From assembly GCF_003994415.1 (NCBI RefSeq), contig NZ_CP034689.1:434001-498000 (forward strand): a stretch of DNA of 64,000 bases, read 5' to 3'. Shown here piece by piece: positions 34,958 through 42,530 of this stretch; position 1 is the stretch's first letter, and every line of letters starts with the position of its first letter. The stretch comes from Achromobacter spanius. Its GTDB lineage: Bacteria > Pseudomonadota > Gammaproteobacteria > Burkholderiales > Burkholderiaceae_B. A model generated the notes under the pieces. The model searched no databases. It had not been told where the DNA came from and saw nothing but the letters and a program-made list of their open reading frames with translations. Both the position numbers and the translations under genes were made by a program.

Positions 34958-36517
34958 ATGCGTACATTTATTGCTCGCCGCCGGTGGTCAACCGCGGTGC
35001 TTGCCGGCGCGTTGAGCGCCTGCGCCATGACCGCCACCCAGGCTCAAGCGCCGCAGTCCACCCTGCGGCTGGTCTCGGAAACGCCGTACCCGGCTTCTTC
35101 CGCGCCCGCCCCGCAAATGAGCGAACAGGAACTGCGCGACACGGCGATCGACGCTTACGTCTACGCCTACCCGATGGTGTTGATGGAACTGGCGCGCCGC
35201 AAGGCCACCGCCGTGCAGACGCCCCTGGATGGCCGTGCGCCGGTCAACCAGTTCGGCCACAAGACCGCTTTCCCGGATCCGCGCGCCGCCGACACGCCGT
35301 GGCCCAGCGCCGATGCGCTGTATTCCAGCCTGTGGTTCGACGTGTCGCAAGCGCCCTTGATCGTGAACCTGCCTGATACCGGCGGCCGCTATTCGGTGCT
35401 GTCGGCGCTGGATATGTGGAGCGACGTGTTCGCCTCGCGCGGTACTCGCACCAACGGCTCCGGCGCGCAGTCGTTCGCCATCGTCGGCCCCAACTGGCAG
35501 GGCAGCGTGCCCGCGGGTGTCGATGTCATCCATAGCCCCACCTCCACGGGTTGGTTGATCGGCTGGACGCAGGCCAAGGGGCCGCAGGACTATGCCGCCG
35601 TCAATCAGATCCAGGCCGGCATGACGGCCTCGCCGATGATGGCGCCGATGGCCGCGACCCCCACCGGCTCTGCGCGCAACCGCAACGCCGGCAACGCCTA
35701 TCCGCAAACCGGCTCGCGCGTGGGCTCGGCGCCCATCGGCAGTGGCTTGCCCATGCCAATGCCGGTGAACGTGCCTGACGGCACGCCCGCCGAACAAGCG
35801 GCCAGCATGGACGCGGCCTCGTTCTTTACGCTGTTCTTTGACGTGTTGCGCAACAACCCGCCGCATGCCAACGACACGCCGATCCTGGACCGCATGCGCC
35901 GCATCGGCCTGGACAGCCGCCAGCCGTTCTCGTACGGACGCTTGAGCCCGGCCGTGCAACAGGCGCTGGCCGACGCGCAGCCGCTGGCCGGCCGTCGCAT
36001 TGCCGACGGGGTGTCGCGCCTGGGCACGCCGATCAATAACTGGAACACGGTGCTGTCGGGAATTGGCACTTATGGCACCGACTATTCGCGTCGCGCCGCC
36101 ATTGCCTACGCGGGCTTGGGCGCGCCCACGCCGGAAGATGTGCTGTACCCGGTGACCATGTCGGACTCCAAGGGCCGCCAGCTGGATTCGAACGAAGACT
36201 ACGTGCTGCATTTCGACAAGGGCCAACTGCCGCCGGCCAATGCGTTCTGGTCGCTGCATGTCTATAACGACAAGCATGGTTTTGCCGAGAATCCCGCCAA
36301 TCGCTACGTGCTGCGCAGCACCGATGAACTGAAGTACAACGACGACGGCTCGCTGGATATCTACATCCAGCGCCGCGATCCGGGCGACCGGAAGCGTTCG
36401 AACTGGGTCAGCACGCCGGCCGCCGACGGCCCGTTCCTGTTGAGCATGCGTTTGTATTGGCCGCAGGATACGGCGCTGGACGGCTTGTGGGCACCGCCGC
36501 CGGTCAAGGAAGACTGA
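34958..36517 (+). CDS. Secreted DUF1254/DUF1214 protein
   Basis: The 519-residue protein has an N-terminal export signal (MRTFIARRRWSTAVLAGALS, ending near TQAQA). The DUF1254 domain follows (RDTAIDAYVYAYPMVLMELARR; WFDVSQAPLIVNLPDTGGRYSVL) and then the C-terminal DUF1214 domain (YVLHFDKGQLPPANAFWSLHVYN, typical WPQDTALDG ending). The function of these domains is not established. An AAGGAG site precedes the ATG. A terminator follows the stop. The 250 bp upstream hold the previous terminator and no recognisable gene. Confidence 0.88.
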   Translation: MRTFIARRRWSTAVLAGALSACAMTATQAQAPQSTLRLVSETPYPASSAPAPQMSEQELRDTAIDAYVYAYPMVLMELARRKATAVQTPLDGRAPVNQFGHKTAFPDPRAADTPWPSADALYSSLWFDVSQAPLIVNLPDTGGRYSVLSALDMWSDVFASRGTRTNGSGAQSFAIVGPNWQGSVPAGVDVIHSPTSTGWLIGWTQAKGPQDYAAVNQIQAGMTASPMMAPMAATPTGSARNRNAGNAYPQTGSRVGSAPIGSGLPMPMPVNVPDGTPAEQAASMDAASFFTLFFDVLRNNPPHANDTPILDRMRRIGLDSRQPFSYGRLSPAVQQALADAQPLAGRRIADGVSRLGTPINNWNTVLSGIGTYGTDYSRRAAIAYAGLGAPTPEDVLYPVTMSDSKGRQLDSNEDYVLHFDKGQLPPANAFWSLHVYNDKHGFAENPANRYVLRSTDELKYNDDGSLDIYIQRRDPGDRKRSNWVSTPAADGPFLLSMRLYWPQDTALDGLWAPPPVKED

Positions 36518-36554
36518 GCTTGGTCGCGGTTTAGAACCGCCTGACGGAACCAAC

Positions 36555-36584
36555 AGCGGCTCTTCGATGAAGGGCCGCTTTTTC
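36555..36584 (+). terminator. Rho-independent terminator after the DUF1254 gene
   Basis: AGCGGC (36555-36560) pairs with GCCGCT (36574-36579), with partial pairing inside the loop, and five T follow from 36579. It separates the DUF1254 gene from the atp promoter. Confidence 0.85.
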
Positions 36585-36700
36585 GTGCCGAGGCCACGCT
36601 GCGCAAGGCTTGCGCAGCGTGCGGCCAGCCCGGGTTCGCGTCCCTAATTTCGATGCTTGCCGGGACGTTGCGTGCACCTTACAAACTCCCGAAAGTTCAT

Positions 36701-36730
36701 TTGCTTGGGAAAAAAGATTCAAGCTATACT
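36701..36730 (+). promoter_or_regulatory. Sigma-70 promoter candidate for the atp operon
   Basis: TTGCTT (36701-36706) and TATACT (36725-36730) are separated by 18 bp within an unusually AT-rich stretch. Transcription would start near 36737, giving a leader of about 120 nt before atpI. The rest of the 337-bp gap between the DUF1254 gene and atpI holds only the upstream terminator and a hairpin. Confidence 0.65.
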
Positions 36731-36779
36731 CTGCGGGTTTGACGCTTGCGGGATAAGAACACGTGGCGGCCGGGTAGGC

Positions 36780-36805
36780 AAAAGTAGTTGAATAACACTG
36801 CTTTT
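36780..36805 (+). other. Hairpin in the atp operon 5' leader
   Basis: AAAAGTAG (36780-36787) pairs with CTGCTTTT (36798-36805), with one G-U pair and a 10-nt AT-rich loop. It is too AT-rich at its base to terminate well and may modulate mRNA stability or translation of atpI. Confidence 0.45.
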
Positions 36806-36854
36806 GCGCAGGCTAAGCCGGTTCTGACAGGGGCAAGAAGTAGCGGGGTTTTTG

Positions 36855-37418
36855 ATGCATGAGCCAATGCAAAACTCGATGCAAAGCACAGTGCGGGACT
36901 CAGTACGAGACACAATGCAAAGTGCGCAGCAGCGAGGGTTGTCGGGCCAGGGTGGGGGTGAAGTTGGCGGGGGTGGCATCAACTGTGATGGCATCAACGA
37001 TGACGACATCAAGGTCCTGGTTCTAAGCGACGCGGATCGCGTGGCGTTGAATGCTCAGGCAAGCCGCGGTCTCCTGTTGGCACTGGCGGCGCAAGGCGCC
37101 ATGGGGCTCGCAGCAGCGGTAATTGCGGGAGTTGTCGGAGGGGCGGCGGCTGGTTGGTCGGCGCTGGCGGGGGCGGGAGCGTATTTCATACCCAATGCAT
37201 TGTTTGCATTGCGCCTGGCTGTCAGTGTTCGGGCCGGCAAAGCCAATCCCTTTACCTTTCTCTCTGGTGAGTTGATCAAGTTGTTCGCAACGGCGTTGTT
37301 GTTGTGGATGCTTTCGCGTGTTGCACAGGACAGCCTGGTTTGGCCTGCCGCATTGCTGGGTCTGATACTCACATTGAAGGGTTATCTCTTGCTCTTGATG
37401 TTCCGCAAGTTGTCTTAG
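36855..37418 (+). CDS. atpI: ATP synthase protein I
   Basis: AtpI is a small membrane protein that helps assemble the c-ring or supplies magnesium. About four membrane segments are visible (LLLALAAQGAMGLAAAVIAG, an AGAGAYFIPNALFAL helix, LIKLFATALLLWMLS, and VWPAALLGLILTLKGYLLLL). The FIPNALFALRL and KLFATALLLWML segments are typical. The 187-residue form starts at ATG 36855 and has a long polar N-terminal tail with several Met codons, so a later start (for example 36867 or 36879) is possible. First gene of the atp operon. Confidence 0.88.
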   Translation: MHEPMQNSMQSTVRDSVRDTMQSAQQRGLSGQGGGEVGGGGINCDGINDDDIKVLVLSDADRVALNAQASRGLLLALAAQGAMGLAAAVIAGVVGGAAAGWSALAGAGAYFIPNALFALRLAVSVRAGKANPFTFLSGELIKLFATALLLWMLSRVAQDSLVWPAALLGLILTLKGYLLLLMFRKLS

Positions 37419-37505
37419 CGCCGAGCAGTAAGTAGCGGCAAACGTGATCGTGGAATCGTCCGGCTCGCAAGGGTTCGGGCATACAGCAAATAGGGTAGGA
37501 TTCAA

Positions 37506-38387
37506 ATGGCTGCTGCCAGCGACGTGTCGCCTCAGTCCGCGTATATTCAGCATCACCTGGTGCATCTGAACAATACCGGTGAAAAACAGAGCGCAATTGC
37601 TCAGTTCGACATCATCAATTACGACTCGTTGTTCTGGTCCGGCCTGATGGGTCTGATCGTCATTTTCTTTCTGTGGCGCGCTGCTCGCCGCGCCACCAGT
37701 GGCGTGCCGACCCGCTTCCAGGCTTTCGTGGAAATGATCGTCGACATGGTCGACGACCAGGCCAAGGGCATCGTCCACAACGCCAAAAGCCGTCTTTTCA
37801 TCGCCCCGCTGGCGCTCACCGTGTTCCTCTGGATCATCCTGATGAACGCGCTGGACTTGCTGCCGGTTGACCTGTTGCCTTCCATCTGGCGCCTGACCGG
37901 CCTGGGTGCCGAGCACGGCGATCCCCTCTATTACCACCGCATTCTGCCGACGGCCGACCTGAACGTGCCGATGGGCATGTCGCTGGGCGTGTTGCTGCTG
38001 ATGTTCTACTACGGCATCAAGATCAAGCACCCGGGCGGCTTCGTCAAAGAATTGTTCACCGCGCCGTTCCACGCGCATGGCCTGGGCGCCATTGTGCTGG
38101 CCCCGTTCAACCTGCTGCTGAACCTGATCGAATACGCCGCCAAGTCCGTGTCGCTGGGCATGCGGTTGTTCGGCAACATGTTCGCCGGCGAACTGATTTT
38201 CATGCTGATCGCCCTGTTGGGTGGCGCCTGGACCGGCTTTAACGGCGCCAGCATCGGCTTGGGAATCGGCCACATCCTGGCCGGCTCCATCTGGGCGATC
38301 TTCCACATCCTGATCGTCCTGCTTCAGGCCTTCATCTTCATGATGCTGACGCTGGTTTATCTCGGCCAGGCACACGAAGGCCACTGA
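37506..38387 (+). CDS. atpB: F1Fo ATP synthase subunit a
   Basis: Subunit a forms the proton half-channels beside the c-ring in the inner membrane. The 293-residue protein has five to six membrane helices. The essential arginine is in SLGMRLFGNMFAGE near residue 220, and ILLQAFIFMMLTLVYL is the conserved last helix. It is the second gene of the operon, 87 bp after atpI. Confidence 0.97.
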   Translation: MAAASDVSPQSAYIQHHLVHLNNTGEKQSAIAQFDIINYDSLFWSGLMGLIVIFFLWRAARRATSGVPTRFQAFVEMIVDMVDDQAKGIVHNAKSRLFIAPLALTVFLWIILMNALDLLPVDLLPSIWRLTGLGAEHGDPLYYHRILPTADLNVPMGMSLGVLLLMFYYGIKIKHPGGFVKELFTAPFHAHGLGAIVLAPFNLLLNLIEYAAKSVSLGMRLFGNMFAGELIFMLIALLGGAWTGFNGASIGLGIGHILAGSIWAIFHILIVLLQAFIFMMLTLVYLGQAHEGH

Positions 38388-38403
38388 TCCCCCGAATTTC
38401 CTG

Positions 38404-38499
38404 CGCTGGCCACCCGGCCAGCGTGGGATAGCAAGATTATCTTGCATTGAGCTGTACCCCTTATTTTCAATTTTTGACTTCAGATTTCTAACCAAGGAG
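38404..38499 (+). promoter_or_regulatory. atpE translation leader: hairpin plus AT-rich tract
   Basis: The atpB-atpE gap starts with a perfect 8-bp hairpin (38404-38411 with 38416-38423, 4-nt loop). A pyrimidine- and AT-rich stretch at 38461-38491 follows, then a strong AAGGAG at 38494-38499, 5 bases before the atpE ATG. The AT-rich tract stands out against the GC-rich surroundings and resembles the atpE translational enhancer known in Escherichia coli, which raises synthesis of the c subunit needed in about ten copies. Confidence 0.6.
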
Positions 38500-38504
38500 T
38501 TGTC

Positions 38505-38747
38505 ATGACCAACGTCGCTTTCGTTGCCCTCGCTTGCGGTCTCATCATCGGTTTGGGTGCTATCGGCGCTTGCATCGGCATCGCATTGATGGGCGGCAAG
38601 TATCTGGAAGCTTCGGCTCGTCAGCCTGAGCTGATGAACGCTCTGCAAACGAAGATGTTCCTGCTGGCCGGCCTGATCGACGCGGCATTCCTGATCGGCG
38701 TGGGTATTGCCATGCTGTTCGCCTTCGCCAACCCGTTCGTCGGCTAA
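38505..38747 (+). CDS. atpE: F1Fo ATP synthase subunit c
   Basis: The 80-residue proteolipid is a hairpin of two membrane helices. The polar loop ARQPE (38-42) contacts F1. The ion-carrying carboxylate is Asp59 in LAGLIDAAFLIG, and the lack of the Na-type ligand set suggests proton coupling. The N-terminal helix has the GLIIGLGAIGACIGIALMGG glycine pattern of c-ring packing. Its strong ribosome site and AT-rich leader fit high expression. Confidence 0.97.
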   Translation: MTNVAFVALACGLIIGLGAIGACIGIALMGGKYLEASARQPELMNALQTKMFLLAGLIDAAFLIGVGIAMLFAFANPFVG

Positions 38748-38891
38748 GGCAGCGCCCGCCGGCGAATAGGCGGGTCATGACGTTGGCGGCGATGTGGGCA
38801 ACAGCCCCGTCGCCGGCCAGCAAAGTATCGAGTGCTCCGTGACGCCCCTTTCCGGGTGCGGTCGGAGCCGCAAGGTGTTAAAGGAACGACC

Positions 38892-39362
38892 GTGAATCTG
38901 AACGCGACGATCATTTTCCAGATGCTCGTGTTCTTCGTTCTGGGCTGGTTCACGATGAAATTCGTGTGGCCTCCTCTGACGAAGGCGATGGACGAGCGCC
39001 GCCAAAAAATCGCCGACGGCCTTGCCGCCGCCGAGAAGGGCAAGGCCGATTTGGCTCAAGCCCAGGCGCGTGTCAGTCTGATCGAGGCTTCTGCCAAGTC
39101 CGAAAACCACGCCCGCATCATCGAGGCCGAGAAGCAAGCCGCCTCCCTGATCGAGCAAGCCCGCCGTGAAGCGGAAGCTGAACGCGCCCGTATCGTGGCT
39201 CAAGCCGCTCAGGATGCCGCGCAGGAAGTCCAGCGCGCTCGTGACTCGCTGCGCGACGATGTTGCCGCGCTGGCTGTCAAGGGTGCTGAACAGATCCTCA
39301 AGCGCGAGGTTGACGCCCGCGCCCACGCCGAGCTGCTCAACCAGCTTCGCGCGCAGCTTTAA
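38892..39362 (+). CDS. atpF: F1Fo ATP synthase subunit b
   Basis: Subunit b is the peripheral stalk. The 156-residue protein has one N-terminal membrane helix (IIFQMLVFFVLGWFTMKFVW) and a long, charged coiled coil rich in Ala, Glu and Arg. The start is GTG 38892 with AAGGA upstream; this gives the standard length, while the frame is open about 20 codons further back. It lies 144 bp after atpE and 12 bp before atpH. Confidence 0.96.
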   Translation: MNLNATIIFQMLVFFVLGWFTMKFVWPPLTKAMDERRQKIADGLAAAEKGKADLAQAQARVSLIEASAKSENHARIIEAEKQAASLIEQARREAEAERARIVAQAAQDAAQEVQRARDSLRDDVAALAVKGAEQILKREVDARAHAELLNQLRAQL

Positions 39363-39374
39363 TCCGGGACCGTC

Positions 39375-39914
39375 ATGGCTGAACTTTCCACTGTTGCCCG
39401 GCCCTACGCTGAAGCGCTCTTCAGCGCAGCGCGCGACGACAAGGCCGGCTTGCCGGCCTGGGCCGACCTGGTCAGCGAAATGTCGCAGGTCGCCTCCAAC
39501 CCCGACGTGCGCGAGGCCATGGCCGACCCGCGTCTGGGTGACAAGCAGCGCGTCGAGCTGTTCTCCGGCCTGATCAAGGCCGAACTGCCCCAGGCCGCCC
39601 GTAATTTCATCGAGCTGCTGGTTGAAAACGACCGGCTGCTGCTGCTGCCCGACATCGCCACGCAATTCGTGGTGCTGCGCAATCGTCACGAGGGCACGGC
39701 GCAGGCGGAAATCACCAGCGCGTTCGAACTGAGCGACGCCCAGGTCAAAGACCTGGTCGACGCGCTCGAACAAAAATTCGGCCTCAAGCTCAAGCCCAAC
39801 GTCACCGTCGACCAGTCGTTGATCGGCGGCGTGCGCGTGGCTGTCGGTGACCAGGTGCTCGATACTTCCGTACAAGCCCAATTGGTCCGCATGCGCGATC
39901 AGCTCGCCGCTTAA
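39375..39914 (+). CDS. atpH: F1Fo ATP synthase subunit delta
   Basis: The 179-residue delta subunit joins the top of F1 to subunit b. The N-terminal helical bundle starts with ELSTVARPYAEALFSAA. The C-terminal signature is KLKPNVTVDQSLIGGVRVAVGD followed by DTSVQAQLVRMRDQL. It begins 12 bp after atpF and is followed 28 bp later by atpA. Confidence 0.96.
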   Translation: MAELSTVARPYAEALFSAARDDKAGLPAWADLVSEMSQVASNPDVREAMADPRLGDKQRVELFSGLIKAELPQAARNFIELLVENDRLLLLPDIATQFVVLRNRHEGTAQAEITSAFELSDAQVKDLVDALEQKFGLKLKPNVTVDQSLIGGVRVAVGDQVLDTSVQAQLVRMRDQLAA

Positions 39915-39942
39915 GGCAACTAACAGGATTCCAGGAGTCAAT

Positions 39943-41484
39943 ATGCAACTCAATCCCTCCGAGATCAGCGAACTGCTCAAGAGCCGCATCGAGGGCCTGG
40001 GCGCTTCGGCTGATGTCCGTACTCAGGGCACCGTCGTGTCCGTGACCGACGGTATTACCCGCATCCACGGCTTGTCCGACGTGATGCAGGGCGAAATGCT
40101 CGAATTTCCCAACAACGTTTTCGGTCTGGCGCTCAACCTCGAGCGCGACTCCGTCGGCGCCGTTATTCTGGGCGACTACACCGGCATCTCCGAAGGCGAC
40201 CAGGTCAAGACGACCGGCCGCATTCTGGAAGTTCCGGTCGGCCCGGAACTGAAAGGCCGCGTGGTCAACACGCTGGGCGAGCCGATCGACGGCAAGGGCC
40301 CGGTCAACGCCAAAGAAACCGACATCATTGAAAAAGTGGCGCCTGGCGTTATCGCCCGTCGCTCGGTGTCGCAGCCGCTGCAAACCGGCGTCAAGGCTAT
40401 CGACTCGATGGTGCCGATCGGCCGTGGCCAGCGCGAGCTGATCATTGGCGACCGCCAAACCGGCAAGACCGCTGTCGCCGTCGACACGATCATCAGCCAG
40501 AAGGGCAAGGGCGTCACCTGCGTGTACGTCGCTATCGGCCAGAAGGCTTCCACGATCAACAACGTGGTGCGCAAGCTGGAAGAGCACGGCGCGATGGAAT
40601 ACACCATCGTCGTGGCCGCTTCGGCTTCGGACTCGGCCGCCATGCAATACCTGGCCGCCTACGCCGGTTGCACGATGGGCGAATACTTCCGCGATCGTGG
40701 CGAAGACGCCCTGATCGTTTATGACGACCTGACCAAGCAAGCCTGGGCCTACCGCCAGGTGTCGCTGCTGCTGCGCCGTCCGCCGGGCCGTGAAGCCTAC
40801 CCGGGCGACGTGTTCTACCTGCACTCGCGCCTGCTGGAACGTGCTGCCCGCGTGAACGAAGACTACGTCGAAAAGTTCACCAACGGCGCCGTCAAGGGCA
40901 AGACCGGTTCGCTGACCGCACTGCCGATCATCGAAACGCAAGCCGGCGACGTGTCCGCCTTCGTTCCGACCAACGTGATCTCGATCACCGACGGCCAGAT
41001 CTTCCTGGAAACCGACCTGTTCAACGCCGGTGTCCGCCCCGCCATCAACGCCGGTATCTCGGTGTCGCGTGTGGGTGGTGCCGCGCAGACCAAGGTTGTG
41101 AAGAAGCTGTCCGGCGGTATCCGTACCGACTTGGCGCAGTACCGTGAACTGGCCGCCTTCGCGCAGTTCGCTTCCGACCTGGACGACGCTACCCGTCGCC
41201 AGCTGGAACGCGGCAAGCGCGTGGTCGAACTGCTCAAGCAGCCGCAATACCAGCCGCTGCAGGTGTGGGAACTGGCCGTCACGCTGTACACGGTCAACAA
41301 CGGCTACCTGGATGACGTGGACGTGGCCCAAGTGCTGTCGTTCGAGAAGTCGCTGAAGGATCAGTTGAAGGCCAAGCATGCGGCCATGATCCAACGCATC
41401 GAAGACACCAAGGAACTGTCCAAGGACGACGAGGCCGAACTGGCCACCGCCGTTCAGGAATTCAAGAAGCACGGTGCTTTTTAA
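39943..41484 (+). CDS. atpA: F1Fo ATP synthase subunit alpha
   Basis: The 513-residue alpha subunit has the nucleotide P-loop GDRQTGKT at 169-176, a N-terminal beta-barrel region, and the SVSQPLQTGVKAIDSM segment. RPAINAGISVSRVGGAAQTK is the alpha signature. It holds the non-catalytic nucleotide sites of F1. The ATG at 39943 has AGGAG upstream. A strongly structured 98-bp spacer separates it from atpG. Confidence 0.98.
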   Translation: MQLNPSEISELLKSRIEGLGASADVRTQGTVVSVTDGITRIHGLSDVMQGEMLEFPNNVFGLALNLERDSVGAVILGDYTGISEGDQVKTTGRILEVPVGPELKGRVVNTLGEPIDGKGPVNAKETDIIEKVAPGVIARRSVSQPLQTGVKAIDSMVPIGRGQRELIIGDRQTGKTAVAVDTIISQKGKGVTCVYVAIGQKASTINNVVRKLEEHGAMEYTIVVAASASDSAAMQYLAAYAGCTMGEYFRDRGEDALIVYDDLTKQAWAYRQVSLLLRRPPGREAYPGDVFYLHSRLLERAARVNEDYVEKFTNGAVKGKTGSLTALPIIETQAGDVSAFVPTNVISITDGQIFLETDLFNAGVRPAINAGISVSRVGGAAQTKVVKKLSGGIRTDLAQYRELAAFAQFASDLDDATRRQLERGKRVVELLKQPQYQPLQVWELAVTLYTVNNGYLDDVDVAQVLSFEKSLKDQLKAKHAAMIQRIEDTKELSKDDEAELATAVQEFKKHGAF

Positions 41485-41490
41485 GAAAGT

Positions 41491-41558
41491 GATGGGTTAG
41501 GCGTCTGCAACGCCTCACCCGTCCTTACCGGATGGTTGAGGCGTGAGCGGAACCCATC
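41491..41558 (+). other. Structured RNA element in the atpA-atpG spacer
   Basis: GATGGGTT (41491-41498) pairs perfectly with AACCCATC (41551-41558). Inside, ACGCCTCA (41510-41517) can pair with TGAGGCGT (41537-41544) over 8 bp, or its first six bases can pair with AGGCGT (41499-41504) in a local hairpin. A further CCG/CGG pair lies at 41519-41521 and 41529-41531. The two inner folds exclude each other. The element ends 24 bp before the atpG start, near its ribosome site, and could adjust the ratio of alpha to gamma. Confidence 0.6.
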
Positions 41559-41582
41559 GGCCAGTCTTCACAGGAAAGCGCA

Positions 41583-42488
41583 ATGCCCGGAATTAAGGAA
41601 ATCCGAACCAAGATCAAGAGCGTGCAAAACACGCGCAAGATCACCAAGGCGATGGAAATGGTCGCCGCATCCAAAATGCGCAAGGCGCAGGAACGGATGC
41701 GTGCTGGTCGTCCGTACGCCACCAAGGTGCGCGAGATTGCTGCGCACCTGATGCAGGCCAACCCCGAGTACAGCCACCCGTACCTGGTCGAACGCGAAGT
41801 CAAGGCGGTCGGCGTGGTCATGGTGACGACTGACAAGGGTTTGTGCGGCGGCTTGAACACCAACATCACTCGCGTGACGTTGGGCAAGCTGAAAGAGTTC
41901 GAGAAAAACGGCATCGCCGTGCAAGCGACCGCTTTCGGCAACAAGGGCGTGGGTGTGCTGACCCGTATCGGCGCCAAACTGGTGTCCCAGGAAGTGCAAC
42001 TGGGCGACAAGCCGCAACTGGACCGCCTGCTGGGCGCGATCAAGGTGCAGCTGGACGCCTACCTGGAAGGCCGCATCGACGCGCTGTACGTGGCTTCGAC
42101 CCGCTTCGTCAACACGATGAAGCAGGAGCCGTTGTTCTTGCGTCTGCTGCCCTTGGCCAGTGGTTTGGACGATCCGTATCAATCGGGCGCCGAGAGCCTG
42201 GCCAAGACGTCGGAAGTGAAGTCGGACTACAGCTGGGATTACATCTACGAACCCGACGCCCGTAGCGTGATCGACGACCTGCTGCAGCGTTACGTTGAAG
42301 GCCTGCTGTATCAAGCCGTGGCCGAGAACATGGCTTCGGAGCAGTCGGCCCGGATGGTCGCCATGAAGGCGGCGTCGGACAACGCCAAGAAGGTCATCGG
42401 AGAGCTGCAACTGGTCTACAACAAGACCCGTCAGGCCGCGATCACCAAGGAAATTTCGGAAATCGTAGGGGGCGCTGCCGCCGTATAA
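41583..42488 (+). CDS. atpG: F1Fo ATP synthase subunit gamma
   Basis: The gamma subunit is the rotating central shaft of F1. The 301-residue protein starts with the conserved MPGIKEIRTKIKSVQNTRKI coil and TKAMEMVAASKMRKAQ. The C-terminal helix has ENMASEQSARMVAMKAASDN and ARQAAITKEI-type pattern (NKTRQAAITKEISEIVGGA). An AGGAAAG site lies close before the ATG. Confidence 0.97.
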   Translation: MPGIKEIRTKIKSVQNTRKITKAMEMVAASKMRKAQERMRAGRPYATKVREIAAHLMQANPEYSHPYLVEREVKAVGVVMVTTDKGLCGGLNTNITRVTLGKLKEFEKNGIAVQATAFGNKGVGVLTRIGAKLVSQEVQLGDKPQLDRLLGAIKVQLDAYLEGRIDALYVASTRFVNTMKQEPLFLRLLPLASGLDDPYQSGAESLAKTSEVKSDYSWDYIYEPDARSVIDDLLQRYVEGLLYQAVAENMASEQSARMVAMKAASDNAKKVIGELQLVYNKTRQAAITKEISEIVGGAAAV

Positions 42489-42530
42489 GGCAGGCAGCTC
42501 CCATCTAAAGCTATCAAGCAAGGAATCGAC

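Noticed and set aside
36780..36805. Intrinsic terminator or attenuator before atpI
   Set aside because: The T residues are part of the stem rather than a tract after it, and the stem base is AT-only; kept only as a leader hairpin.
37023..38648. 541-codon minus-strand frame opposite atpI, atpB and atpE
   Set aside because: Shadow of the atp operon; product is charged and low-complexity without any family features.
39802..41472. 556-codon minus-strand frame opposite atpA
   Set aside because: Antisense shadow of atpA with no recognisable domain.
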